Source: Evernia prunastri
Lineage: Eukaryota > Ascomycota > Lecanoromycetes > Lecanorales > Parmeliaceae
Assembly: GCA_003184365.1 (NCBI GenBank)
Contig: NKYR01000039.1
Coordinates: forward strand, 1 to 64,000
Direction of reading: 5' to 3'
Length of the DNA: 64,000 nt
The stretch's first letter is position 1. Each line of letters begins with the position of its first letter. Both the position numbers and the translations under genes were made by a program. The notes beneath the pieces were generated by a model. It saw only the letters and a program-made list of their open reading frames with translations, was not told the DNA's origin and did not search any database. Positions 44,943-56,569 of this stretch are shown here, one piece after another.

Positions 44943-46780
44943 GTGTGGTTGGCGGCGAGTGGGTTGATGGTGCGTGGGTTGGTGGGTTGATGGTGCGTGA
45001 ACTATGGTGGGATTTGGGGTGATGAGGGGAGGGGGAAGAAGGGGGAAGGGGAGGGGACAGAGGAGGTCAGGTTTAGAATGAGGAGGAGGAGGAGGGAGGG
45101 TACAAAGGAAGGTGTGAATGGCGGAGGCATTGTTGTCGATTCGATCTTATAATGTTGTTTTTGTTCACTGGGTACAAAGAGGATTGTTCAATTGTCTAGA
45201 GACTTTTCTGATGGAACATAGCAGTATTTTTTATACTTGAAGTCCCTAACGATGAAGAGTTTTTTTTTTGGGCGAAGCTCTTTTTTCTTTTATGCATTCT
45301 TGATAAGATAATTTGCAACGCGTTGAATTCTTTTGTCAAACGATACTATATCGTAAGGATCAAGGGTATTAGAAGACAATTCATTGTAGATAAAAGGGGG
45401 CTGCTTAGAGAAGTTTGTTGACCGCTCATATCTTCTTCGAGGTATAGGATGGAGACGTGTAGAGCATTTTAAGCACATCCTGAATCATGACCAAATGGAA
45501 CAGAGTACACGCCTAAACACATCAGGTTCATTATGAAGATAATCCAAATCAATCTGACGAGTTCGGTTCTATGATAGAGATATAGATGAAAATCTATCTG
45601 CGATTTCACCAGCTACGGCTTGGATTAGGTTTAGCTCGAAGCATAATAACTTTCGACACCGACCGTACTCGTCCTCCCAGGCCCCCTTTGTCCATTCCGT
45701 GGGCGCATTCCATCGAGCAGAGCTGGTTCCCAGATACCGCCACGAATGGAAAACTCTCGCCCAAAGAAGGCCCAGGGAGCGGCTATGATTAGCGTACCTG
45801 TTGCTTCAGGACTTGGAGTATACGCTGGTCAACACGAGTACGTCGGCGCTTGCACATGCTCGAACTAAACCAAAGCGGACTGCTTGAGAAGATGACGGGG
45901 GACGATACGCGGAGGTCGTACCTGCGATTTTGGCTGCCAGTGCTGACTAAGTTAGCCTTTTTCAAAAGGCAGAGCAAGGAAGACTCGGGAGAGACGGGTT
46001 GGGAAGGCTTTTGCCTTTTCGTCGCGTCGCGATGTCGCCAATAAGCACGGTCCTCTACTTCCTTTTGCGCCAGTCATGCGAAAGCTTGCAGGCATCTTTC
46101 TTTGAGATAAGCGCGGAACTCGATGCGCCAATTGGGGTCCACCTTTCCCATGCGGAGAATTGTGCTCTACGGTCTCGATTGGGGAATCGATGCAGTCTTG
46201 GCTTTTGTGATGAATGCGGTCGCTGCTGGGGGCGTCGGAGATTGTGGTAGATGTCTGATGATTCTATTTGGCAATACTCTATCACCGATCAATGTCCTTT
46301 GTTATCACATATCCAAGGCATGCGCAGTTCACAGTTAGTGTCCGCTTTCTCCGGGACTTGTAGTTCCGGTGCTTGCGGCCAGTTAGATTGAGACGGTTAG
46401 ACACGAGGGTTCCACATCTTCTGGCATTGGATGCTGGTGAGGACCATGCTCGTTGCCACTCAACACTGGGCTGCTTTACCTTCGGTCTAATCACGTTGGA
46501 ATCGAAACGAAAAGCGCGACGTGGAGGAAGCATTACCACGTACATAGACTTTCCAAGGTTGCTATGTACTTCGTATGACATTTTGCGTTTCAAAAATCCA
46601 TGCGGCTTGCACATACCAAGATCATATATAGCATGTGTCATATAGGGTCAACAATTGTCCCGCTGTAGAACTTTTTGGCAATCATGAGATCGGACTCTGA
46701 ATCTGGATCGAGAGCCCAGGACGTCTCGAAAGTCGAAGCGAAGGATGATGGAACACTCGGTGGGTCCCCAAGACTCCAGG

Positions 46781-47371
46781 TCAAAGAAACGATGTTTCTC
46801 CAACGCCACGACCACGGAGGGGATTCTCTATCGTTGGCGCGTTTGGCGTCCACCATTGAACGAAGATGACCCCGGCAAAGCCTCCCCTTCTGAAAATGAT
46901 CTCGACGCACATCTCGTAGGCATGTGGAGCGGTAACTATGTATTCGGCAAGCCCATGCAGAACGAGATACAAGTCCGACCAGGTGATATCCCTGAACAGA
47001 GGGGGCACTACGATGAGGGTGCCGAGTTCACGGGGTTTGTGATAGTAGTAGTAACGGTCCGGAAGGTGTACATCTGGATGCTCTGCAGCGTTTCCTTTAA
47101 TGGCGATGAGAATGGTCTGGAGAAAAGTGACCAACTGCCATGAAAGGAGAGGGCGATCGCCGAATGTCATGGCTAGGTCCAGGGGTGAGTCGTAAATTGG
47201 ATAAGTGACGTTGGGTTTGGAGGAACATTTCACGTATCCGTGAGAGCCATTCGAGAGAGCACCAATGTTGCTGACGAGCTGTAGAGGAGGCGGAAGCGTG
47301 GCGGCTGATGCTGGAATTGTGAAGATTACTTGTAATAGCAGTAGTATGATATACAATGGCATTCTGTGCAT
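46781..47371 (-). CDS. Secreted protein of unknown function (196 aa)
   Basis: Single exon. Strong signal peptide (MPLYIILLLLQVIFTIPASA). The mature part has YVKCSSKP, SWQLVTFLQTILIAIKG, TLIVVPPLFRDITWSDLYLV, LHGLAEYIVTAP and CVEIIFRRGGFAGVIFVQW. By eye the block from SWQL to FVQW parallels the middle of the 37972-39124 protein (VNAALELALED.., VIWGLN.., FILSYRGRGVACI), so the two may be distant paralogues. No known domain or catalytic motif recognised; likely extracellular. Confidence 0.65.
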   Translation of the reverse strand: MHRMPLYIILLLLQVIFTIPASAATLPPPLQLVSNIGALSNGSHGYVKCSSKPNVTYPIYDSPLDLAMTFGDRPLLSWQLVTFLQTILIAIKGNAAEHPDVHLPDRYYYYHKPRELGTLIVVPPLFRDITWSDLYLVLHGLAEYIVTAPHAYEMCVEIIFRRGGFAGVIFVQWWTPNAPTIENPLRGRGVGETSFL

Positions 47372-49786
47372 GGTAAAATCAGATTTGGACGATCACCAAG
47401 AGGAGATCTTTGGGCCAGTGGATGAGCTTCTTAGTGACGAGGGTGAAAGGAATGACAGAAGAAGGGTGTGAGAATGAGGGGCATCATGCATGCATGCGAT
47501 CGGCTAATGCGTCGCTCATCACGATCTTGCAAGGCGGCAGTATCGTCGACAAGCCATATGGAGCCGCCAACTGCCGCGGACGGACGAAGCTTCGAAGTGC
47601 AGGACCGCTTGCCAGTATCGACTCTTTCGATACTCTCTAATACTTACACTTTCAGTCGACAGGTTTGATCAAGAAGTGCCAGGCTTTTTGTTCGGGCTTC
47701 CGTCAATAGGCTGATGCATAAGTATTGCTCCAGTGAGGCTCGAGTAGGGAATGACATGTCCGTAGAGTAACCTTAAGGCGGATTCAGGAGCGATAGAGCG
47801 TAAGACCATTGGTCCACGCGGACGAGGCGGATGAGCGAAGCGAGTAGAGGGACCACGGATATTCACCATCATGACCACTGAGAACACAGAGACCAAAGGC
47901 ATGCTGCTGGGCATTTTCTAGGCTACACACAGGGAAACCAAGTCTGTCACCTGACCCAAATCCAATAGACCATGGTTCAACTCCAGGCTGGGGTTTAATT
48001 GATTGATTGATTGATTGATGGATGGATTGAGTCATACTGGACACCATACGGGTTACTCCGCAGAGGGCTTCACAGGTATCTGAGGCCCAGCCAGATCAGA
48101 CTGATATATGCGGTAATGTTATAGAATGAATAGAAAATTAAGTATACAGGTGGCTATGTAGAGGAAGAGAGGAATACTGAAAGATATCATTCTGTGCCAA
48201 GGCCGCTAGCTGGTAGGGCCGATAGGCCCGATAGGGCTGGCCTAGAACCATGACGATGGGAGTTGATATCGCTGAGACACGATAATATACCTGTCCAGAC
48301 CTCTATTTGCATATGGCCCTTGTGATACTGCGCCCCAATCACTATTTACATGTTCCGTATAGCCTCATGGGTTTCCAGCCGAGCATGAGTGAGGAAACTA
48401 CCTCACCAGTGGTGGCGCACACCAAAAAGTGGTCCATCCCACCAGGAGTGCTTCCACCCATGAGTGATGGCGTACATCAAAAGTGGACCACCCTAGTTGG
48501 GCAATAAGCAGCAACAGCGTACTTGAGCTGGATTTTCAATGAGGAACCTGTGGAGGTCGAGCCTGGGGCCGAACCTTTTGACGGCTCATGGATGGAATTC
48601 ATACATGAAGAGTGCATAGTTGATGCTAGCGACCCTATTTATCCTACGCTGTCACCGTCCTGCAAAAATACACGACGAACGTGCATTGGATGACTTGTGG
48701 GAGGTCATCGACGATGACGATACTGAGTATGCGGATACTAAGCTTACGTTCACGGCTGGTGATGAAGATGACGAAGAAGGAGGAGGAGGAGGAGGACAAG
48801 AAATGGAAGTAATGACGAGAGCAACATCTTCACGGCTAAAGAGTCGGATCTACACGATGAGAAATCACGAAGGTCATCTTCAGCAGCCCGTTGACTTGCC
48901 TCGCCTCAAGATTCTGTCTCACGGCTGCATGGCTCCACAACACTCTCAAGCAGCGACAACAATATCCCTGATAGTCTGGCTGGCGACTTACTCTTCTGCA
49001 TACCAATCCCTATCTCATCTCCTACATGGCCTGATCCTCCTTAGGAAACGCATTTGCCTCGGAGACACACGTGATCGAATCCCAAGACAGGTCGTGGGAA
49101 GTTTGGTACATACTACAGAGGCGTATTACTCGAGGGCAAGGGCTACGTGCTAAATGTGCAAGGGAGGATTTGGCGCAATGGATAGCGGGTTGCACAAATC
49201 GCCAAGACCTCGCAACGCATTATTGAGGTTGGTTTTGCGGATGATGAGTTGGTTGCAGGAAGGATTTGGCGAGGCGGGTGAGAAGAGTGAAATCTCGTAG
49301 CGTGTCGTTGATGGATTGGTGGAGGGGGAGTTTGATGAGTGCATTATTGAGAACGGGGTTTTATACATGCAGACTACGCCTCGGGGCTCGTTGGGAAATG
49401 TTGCTGACACTGGACGCGATGTGATGGGTTTGCTGTAGGCTTCAGGATGAGGTAACGGCATTGGACTGAGGAGTGCTAATAGCAGATCAAGACATGTATG
49501 CTCATGAGTATCTGTCTAGGTATGTGGGTAGCGGAGATCAAGATCACCCTTCGTGTACGACCCCGCCAGCGATCGCGCTTAGCAAATTAGGACTTGTAGC
49601 TCAAGCATTTTAGATGTCTGTGCATTATGAAGTCTGGACAGAATCCGCCGCTCCGGAGGAAGAATACTCCAGCACATTTGAGGTATCAACAGAGCCTAAC
49701 CAAGATGCAATCTCAACACTGATGAAATAACATGTCTCGTAGCTCGCTCGACAATCCTTCTATCGTACGCTGCCGAGACGCGGCCC
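47372..49786. other. Gene-poor region with probable repeat debris
   Basis: No recognised gene. Notable items: a GATT tetranucleotide run at about 47998-48022; a palindrome-rich CTAGC/GGCC patch at about 48204-48246; two related 30-bp units at 48412 and 48467. The frame 48620-49153 (+, 177 codons) has an acidic start (LWEVIDDDDTEYADTKLTF) followed by a GGA-coded Gly/Glu run, without known relatives. Confidence 0.45.
47998..48030. repeat. GATT tetranucleotide microsatellite
   Basis: Six or so GATT/GATG units in a row. Confidence 0.85.
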
Positions 49787-50680
49787 CTACTCCCCAAGGA
49801 ACGCCGAAGGCCGCGGCTTTCCCCACGCATCGCAGGGCAAGAACCTCCACGATCCAGCATGCTTCCGCTCAAAGAGGTAATGGACAATATATGGAGCGAT
49901 CCAGGGCAGTACGGGCCAGTTGTTGCCGCCTTGGAAAGTTTTGTCGCAAAGCCCCAGGACCAGTGGCGGCACCACCGTCTGCAATCTCAGTCAGTGATTT
50001 GAGACAGCTACGAATTTGGAACAGGGGGGATGGGGGTTTCTACTTTATCCTGTTTCCCAGCAACGGCCTCACTTTTTCTGTACACCTTCAACAGCGCAGC
50101 GCTATCGTACGGTCGCATGGCGAGCAGGGTCGGTATCTCGTCCCTGAGGTGCCCCTGCAGGCCGCTGGCGAAGTCGTCGATGATGCCCTGCAGAACGTCG
50201 GACTCGTAGTCCTCGGCGTTGGTGTGCAGGGCGAACGCCTCCAGCTTCCTCAGGCCGGGCTCGAAGGCGTGATGCTGGTCCACGTTGGCCTGCAGGAAGC
50301 CGGGCTCGCCCATGGCCGCCTCGAAGCCCGGGAACATGAGCGTTTCTTCCAGGTTGTGGTGGTGGCCGACCCAGTTCGCCCAGGCTCGGATGAAGAAGAG
50401 GAAGTCGGCGATGTCTTTGGCTTTGCGCACGTGGGGGGCTTGGTTGTACATGCTGTTGATGCCGCGGATCATGGCGTTGTGGGCGAAGGCCATCTCGTTC
50501 GCGATGTAGATTGATGAATGCTCGTTCTGCCCGCCCGCCCCGAATTAGTCATGAGATTACGGAATGGATTTTTGATTCTTTGAAGACGTGACCCACGACG
50601 TTTTTGGTCTTGGAGGGAGTCTCGATTAGGGGCCATGGTTTGTCGGCCCAGGTGCTTGACGTTTGACGGGCTCAAGTATG
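49787..50680 (-). CDS. Hemerythrin-like (HHE domain) protein, 5' end approximate
   Basis: Four-helix protein that binds a di-iron centre through His and Glu. Exons that fit: upstream exon ending at 50561, then 50526-50044, then 49978-49787. The core has EMAFAHNAMIRGINSMYNQ, HHHNLEETLMFPGFE, QHHAFEPGLRKLEAF and LQGHLRDEIPTLLAM, i.e. the repeated H..H..E/H pattern of the HHE domain. The last exon adds LVLGLCDKTFQGGNNWPVLP and HAGSWRFLPCDAWGKPRPS, a C-terminal part common to fungal relatives. The 5' exon (WADKPWPLIETPSK) is in the right frame but has no ATG, so the start lies in another exon; the 34-nt intron before 50526 is unusually short. Function in fungi is unknown; oxygen or metal handling is likely. 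Confidence 0.85.
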
Positions 50681-51671
50681 CGAATGGTTAAAGCGTTCGA
50701 CTCGGGGAAGACGACGCCAGAGCCAAGGGTAAGTAGGGTAGGAAGATGGATGAAATGAGTACTGGGCGTCGACAGATCAGCTGTACGATGGTTTAGCAGC
50801 GAAGTTGATGGCCTTCTTTTAATTGACCCTGCAGAAAAGATTAGCGACAATACACAAGAAATGGCTCACATCAGCACTTGACTTATCCTGACACCTCGTC
50901 GTTATGCGGGGCGCGGTGACTGCGCCTCTTTGATACAAAGGGTTCAGCGTGATTACCCGCTGACTTTCAATCTGTGAATACAGAAAGCACATCAAAGTCT
51001 CCAGGAACTATCTGCAGATAACCTTGGCTTTCTATATGATTGTACGTTTATAAGTAAGACGTGACCTTAGAAATGATAATGTCTGAATAATATCCACGTA
51101 ATAATAGTGAACTTTGGGGGTTTCGAAAGCTCCGGAATGAGTCATATAGATACTTATAGATCGATTGGTTGTCAGAACTCCTAGCTAATCCCTCAAAGTA
51201 AGCCTTACGATAAGAGACTCTATCATCTCACTGCACTACCCCACCACACCTATAAATAACATCATTCGTACTTTTCCTTCTCATTGACATTAGTCAGTAG
51301 TTTTCAAAGATCGATCTCACACGTAGAATAGTCATGTATGCAGCATCTGAGTACTTAACAAGTACCATTGATGCCTGCCCCGCGTCCTGACTGCCATGCC
51401 ACGCACAGCTTCAACTCAAGCCAAGCCTCAAGTCTAGCAGCGTCCGTGACCTACATCCTCATCATCATACCCCTTTTTCCCATTCGGTTCCCTCAATCCG
51501 ATGTAGGTTTGATCACTCAGATGTGCTTTGCGAGCCATCACCGTGCACCGACCATGGAGTCTGACCGCACGACTCGGATGCCCCACCCTTGTAGAGCTTA
51601 TGGCTAGACTTGCCACTGCCGGAAACACGAAACCTGAAAGCTGAGCGCGGTGACGTAAGGAAACTTGCCTT
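50681..51671. other. Intergenic region, no supported gene
   Basis: May include the 5' leader of the hemerythrin gene, where an intron-like GTGAGC..CTGCAG of about 41 nt lies near 50835-50875 on the minus strand. Otherwise only short frames. Confidence 0.4.
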
Positions 51672-52905
51672 TTAAATTTTTCGTTTGACGAGCACCGAGA
51701 ATGCCGGCATACAGCTGCAAATTATGGCGATGTTGATTTCGGCCGCGCTGTGGCAGATAGAGTCAGCCAGTAGATGAAATGATCGAAGAGAACCATCTAC
51801 GGGCAAGCATCGTATGCGCCTTCATTCCAGTCGGAGTCAGTGCCGTAGGATAAGTGACAACGGTAACAGAAGCTGATACAACTAACGACGAGAACGCTGT
51901 TTATGGCTGCAGGCCAGCGTACGTAGGCAAGGCCGGCCAGCTTGAATATCTTACACAGATCCAAATAGGAAGACAGCGACAACGCCGATTTTCTTTGTCA
52001 GTGGCATTTGGAGACCAGATATGGCCGGCAACAATAATAGCAGCAGGTACAAATCCGGGGTAATGTTCCCGGCCCCTTGAGCTAAAGCATCTGGTTCGGC
52101 TCGTTTGCACCTTGCAAAATTTGTGAGTGACGCCTAGCGATCACCGTTTCGCGGCACGTAGGAACTAGCAATCAAGAAGACGCTGTGAATATAGATGACG
52201 AATGCAGAAACTATCCCTGCCCAGGAGGCATAGCGAAACCAGAGCTTGATGCCAAAGAGGCGGAGATAGAGCATGAAGATGGGAAGTCGTGAGAAGAAAA
52301 AGGACAACGGGTTGAGCAGATTCTGCCCGAGTCGTAACTAGGGGGCATTCCATTGGTTTTAGCGAAATTCGAAATGAGGAGTTGAAACTGATATGCCAAT
52401 ACGTCTCATTGTCGAACAACCAGGCTGCCTGAGTGTCCCACACATGCCGCGCCATAGAGCTCACTATTCCACAAGCAGTTTCTTCGGCAATCCCCCGTGT
52501 GGGTGGGAAATATCGTACAGTGAATGCGGAACGGCATGTAAGCGAAAGATATCAGCTGTTACTGTGCTCAGCCAAACCGACTTTCGGTAGGAGAGGCTCA
52601 CACGGCTCACAGCTGCAAACACGCATACATCTACCACACGTCAGCGAAGCTTCTCTGTTCAGCGATCAAGCTGACTCACAATTCTCTCCGCGGACGCACC
52701 GTGTAATGAACTTATCGGTATAACCCCTCACCACGACGAAAAACGCAGTGAGCACGAAGAAGACGGTACAGACCCCAACGACAGCGCCCCGTCGAGAGGC
52801 TGGATGGTTCTATAGATTTGATGTCTGCCCTAGAGGAGGAGCTTCGGCAGGTATGAAAATCAGATCAGGCGTTGCGCCGATTGCGCTAGAGCCTGATGTC
52901 GCCAT
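51672..52905 (-). pseudogene. Fungal rhodopsin-type integral membrane protein (SAT4/PTH11-related), in-frame stop
   Basis: Seven-helix fungal membrane protein family of largely unknown role. Recognisable blocks on the minus strand, in order: start MATSGSSAIGATPDLIF; NHPASRRGAVVGVCTVFFVL; RHVWDTQAAWLF; NLLNPLSFFFSRLPIFMLYL with RLFGIKLWFRYASWAGIV; LTKKIGVVAVFLFGSV; SDWNEGAYDACP; AAEINIAIICSCMPAFSVLV, the family's most conserved segment. Several introns are needed and two near the 3' end splice cleanly. However TAG at 52812-52810 interrupts the N-terminus between GQTSNL and NHPASRRG, and no GT donor exists in that stretch to splice it out. The middle junction (about 52390-52330) is also not resolved. 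Confidence 0.75.
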
Positions 52906-54406
52906 CGCTGCGAGGCTTCTTGAGTTGAAATTTGCAATGGCAAAGGCAGAGACTGGGTAAACAGCGTGTCAGATGTCAAATGTCGCGGTGAGGAAGGAGA
53001 CTCCCTCTTTTTGTGTTGGACATCGAAGAAATTACAAGAGAGAGATCCGTCAGTATGTATAAGAATAGATGGGTTACATTCTCTTCGATTTCAATGGTCA
53101 ACTGAGACGCACGTGATGCCAAGGGACCTCCTGTTACAAGTCGCTGCGCCTCTGATAGCGGTAGTGCAGCTCCCACTAGCACATGGTTGATGCTGGTGAA
53201 TATGACCTATGTATCAAAACAGTTCGCGAGACTTCGGTCACTTTCTTCGTGCATCTTATTTGGAGCAACGATTGTTGACTTCTTAACTCGCTTGCATCAA
53301 AGGCTCTGGCCGAGTCAAAGCAGTACAGAGAGGGGGACGCACGTCTCCAAGTGCGTGTAGTCAATGGGCACCACACCCTCTTCGATCTCTATTCCAATCA
53401 TAAGCTGACTGATGAATTAATTCCCTGTTTTCAGATACAGTGTGCGTCTGAAAAAGCAAGTCCAATCATTCATCTTGAGGACACAGTTTCCAATGTTACA
53501 CCGATGCAGTTGGGAGAGTTGGCCTGCATGCATACACAGCCTTTCTCCGTTGCCCGCGCCCGGATGGCCCCGCAATAGGGGATGAGATTTTTCTTACGTG
53601 CATCAGTACTGATACCTGCTTGTAACCTGTACGGGTATTTATTTTGGGGATGAAGACCTAGGCTTGCATTTGTAGACTTGGTTCGCTGATCCAGATGTGT
53701 GCAGATGAGGGGTGTGGAGAAAGATATTTTGCGTGGTAAATTTGAGTTAAGTTAAAGTGTCTGAAAATGATATGTGTAGTTTTTGCGTGTGCGGAGTTGT
53801 TTTCCTCCAGGCTGGGACTATAGCCGACGACCTAAATTCTTTCCGATCAACCGAGGCATTTACCCAGTATCAACTGTAGGAATCCCCATCGCTGGCGACA
53901 TCTGTGGATTTACCTGTGCAACTAATCCCCAGCGACGATGACTTCGGACTCGGAAGCGTAGTAAGGTATGTCGTTCATGTACGGATGGGAGAAAACAATA
54001 AAAAAGAAGAAGAATTCGGACCACTCGGACTTTCGGGCGAGTCCGGCTGATGTACGCTAGCCATTTCTTACACTAGCTTTGATATCCGGAATAAGCGAGA
54101 GCCGGACCTCTCGCCAATCAGCGTAGGATGTTTATCTTTCGGTTGGCTGTGCCGCCCCCGGACAGGAGTCGAAATCAAAATGCGGGCTGTACGATTGACG
54201 ATTGAATATTGACGAAAGGACCGAAAACAAATGACAGACCGTGGATGAGTGGGATTACAAGTATATATATAGAAGCGTTCTTTTTTCTTGTCTTGCCTGG
54301 TCTCCCATCTGAACTAACACACCGCACGAGCATATCATTCCCATCTCTCGCAAAGCACATCCGACACTACTCTCAGAGCAGTATCCCCACTAATTTGTCC
54401 ATCATT
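52906..54406. other. Intergenic region; includes mcr1 promoter
   Basis: No recognised gene. A TATA-like GTATATATATAG lies at about 54260, roughly 145 bp before the mcr1 start codon. Short frames (75 codons or fewer) elsewhere. Confidence 0.45.
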
Positions 54407-55439
54407 ATGCTCTCGCAACGAGTCTTAAAATCGTCGGCTCCTCTCGTAGGTACCGCTGTCATCGGCGGAGGCATTCTCGCCGCCTCTCTATACAATTCTT
54501 CCAACACCCAATCTCCATCTTCACCCGCAGCAGACCACGCCGCGCCACCCTCCGCGCAAACGCCAAGAGATGCTAAGAAGATCTTTACCAGCGGTTTCTC
54601 CTTTCAGAACCTCAAATTAGAGAGTTCGGAAGTCGTCAACCACAACACCAAAAGACTGCGGTTCCAACTTCCCGAAAAAGATGCCGTCAGCGGCTTGCAC
54701 CCTTCCTGTACGTTTGCCCCCTCTTCCCCCCAACACCTTACCTACACGTACAAGGCAATTGAACCCCCCCCCCCCCCCCCCCCCCGCAGCTGCCCTTCTG
54801 ACCAAAGCCACCCCGGCCGGCGCGTGGCTGCCTGTCGTGCGCCCATACACCCCCATCAGCGACCCCGACGCGCCGGGCCACGTCGACCTCCTCGTGAAGC
54901 GCTACCCGGACGGCAAAATGAGCAACCACCTGCACGCCCTCGTCCCGGGCCAGACCCTCGCGTTCAAAACGGGCCCCCTGCCCACGTACGAGTGGACGCC
55001 CAACAAGCACGCCCACGTCGCGCTCGTCGCCGGCGGCGCGGGCATCACGCCCATGTACCAGCTCACCCGCGCCATCCTCAGGGACCCCGCGGACAGGACG
55101 AAGATCACACTCGTCTTCGGCGTCAACGGCGACGCGGACGTGCTGTTGGAGCCGGAGTTCAGGGCGTTGGAGAGGGAGTATCCGGAGCGGTTCAGGGCGG
55201 TGTATACGGTTAGCGATCCCGCCGCTGGCTCGCCGTTTCCGAAAGGGTATGTTACGAGGGAGTTGCTTGAGGGGAATATCCCCGGTCCGGATGAGCGGGA
55301 CATCAAGGTTCTGTTCTGCGGTCCGCCCGCGATGGAGGAGGCGATTGTGGGGCCGAAGGGATTGCTGGGTAGTCAGGGTGGGGTCGGAGGGGTGTTGAAG
55401 GAGATGGGTTACTCGAATGATCAGGTGTTCAAGCTTTAG
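54407..55439 (+). CDS. mcr1: Mitochondrial NADH-cytochrome b5 reductase
   Basis: FAD enzyme that passes electrons from NADH to cytochrome b5 at the outer mitochondrial membrane and intermembrane space. Two exons fit: 54407-54707 and 54790-55439, 316 residues. The N-terminus has a hydrophobic signal (APLVGTAVIGGGILAASLY) after MLSQRVLKSS. FAD binding: RPYTPIS and GKMSNHLH; NADH binding: GGAGITPMYQL and CGPPAMEEAI. The ORF can be read upstream to 54209, but only the start at 54407 gives a normal mitochondrial N-terminus. The 82-nt intron ends in a run of 22 C before GCAG. From the second exon on the gene is unusually GC-rich. Confidence 0.94.
54764..54785 (+). repeat. Poly-C run forming the polypyrimidine tract of the mcr1 intron
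   Basis: Twenty-two consecutive C directly before the GCAG acceptor. Confidence 0.9.
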
Positions 55440-56569
55440 ACGTTTCGAAACCGTCGTCTTGGGCTAGCACAAGCGTTGTTGAACCTATGTCGTAGATCTA
55501 ATCGAAGGCGCTTGGATTAGGTTTGCCTATGCTTATTACCGGACCCGAGTATACTTGTTGCCCTGCCCGTAACGTTTGCCTGAAGTTCCCCCACTCCTCC
55601 CCCAGAATGAAGCTCTTTCTGGCCACAAAGCTCTCTTTGTTTTTCTTTTTTTCTTTTTTGCGCTCAAGTTGGGGCAATGGACCAGAACAAACCTCGGGAC
55701 TTTTGTCAAATGATACTTCGTCGTGCAAATGAAAGGTACGGATAGAGTGATACGTTTTTTTGGGAATGATGCTCACGATTTGTACCGTACACGTCGGATG
55801 ATGTATGAAGGTGACCCAGGTGGGATGTGTGAAAGGGACGTAGGTAAGAACGAATACTCATTCTTGCTAGCTACGGCCGGGTTTAGCTCGATCAACAGAT
55901 GTTTTCAGTATTGCTGTTGTTGGATTTAAGAGATGTTAAGACCATTCGAGACTCAGATGGCCGCATGGACCACGGTTGTTTCCCCTAATTCTGTTCCATT
56001 TTCCACATTTTCCATATTTGGTAGAGACGGCTTGGGTGTCTTGGGGAATATGTGGCTACATGGGTATGGAGAGAAAATGCCTGCCACATAGATCCTTAGT
56101 ACAATCAATCAAAGTGTTTAACACCACAACATAATCAACAGATGCCTCTTCCATAAGCTTTTCTGACTCAGTAAGAATGATGGTGCTTCAGCTTCTCTTT
56201 TTTCTTGGTCGCCGGCCTTCCATGCTACTACTGATTGAACTGCAGCTCACGCTGTGACAAATTTTGGCAATATCCTGTACGGTTGGACAAACGCTTCTCC
56301 AGCTGAAAATTCATGGTACCCTGTGTACAGAGGTTAACACATTCTCAAAGCTTGTGTTATCGTAACTGTATTATGTAAGTTGATGGTCACTACCTCTACG
56401 GCAACCCATTTGGACCAAAATATGGTCAGCTGGTTAACAACCCACCTTTTACGGTACTACACACTTCTCCCATCTATTTCCATCTTCTATCCTTGTTCCT
56501 CCTCTCATTCTTTTCAATTCTTCTCACTGTCTGGCTCTCATTAAAAACAGTTGCAAGCAATTCTTCACA
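55440..56569. other. Intergenic region, no supported gene
   Basis: Short frames only (92 codons or fewer). Presumably mcr1 3' region and F-box gene promoter; pyrimidine-rich DNA at about 56460-56540 precedes the F-box start. Confidence 0.45.

Larger units (their letters stand above)
44024..46780. other. Gene-poor region with low-complexity G-rich DNA
   Basis: No well supported gene. One candidate is 44814-44623 (-), a 63-residue protein with a hydrophobic helix (FLLAYSLFEIAVALAFGLRY) and the ending VEAGLIELFDML; I cannot judge if it is real. 44740-45100 is very G-rich. 45100-46780 holds only short frames. Confidence 0.45.

Noticed and set aside
50640..50720. tRNA-like sequence (GGTTAAAGCGTTCGACTCGG)
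   Set aside because: It resembles part of a leucine or serine tRNA, but no cloverleaf or B box can be completed around it.
54209..55213. A 334-residue protein overlapping mcr1
   Set aside because: The frame reads through the mcr1 intron into a Pro/Arg-rich out-of-frame shadow; the spliced MCR1 reading is clearly conserved.
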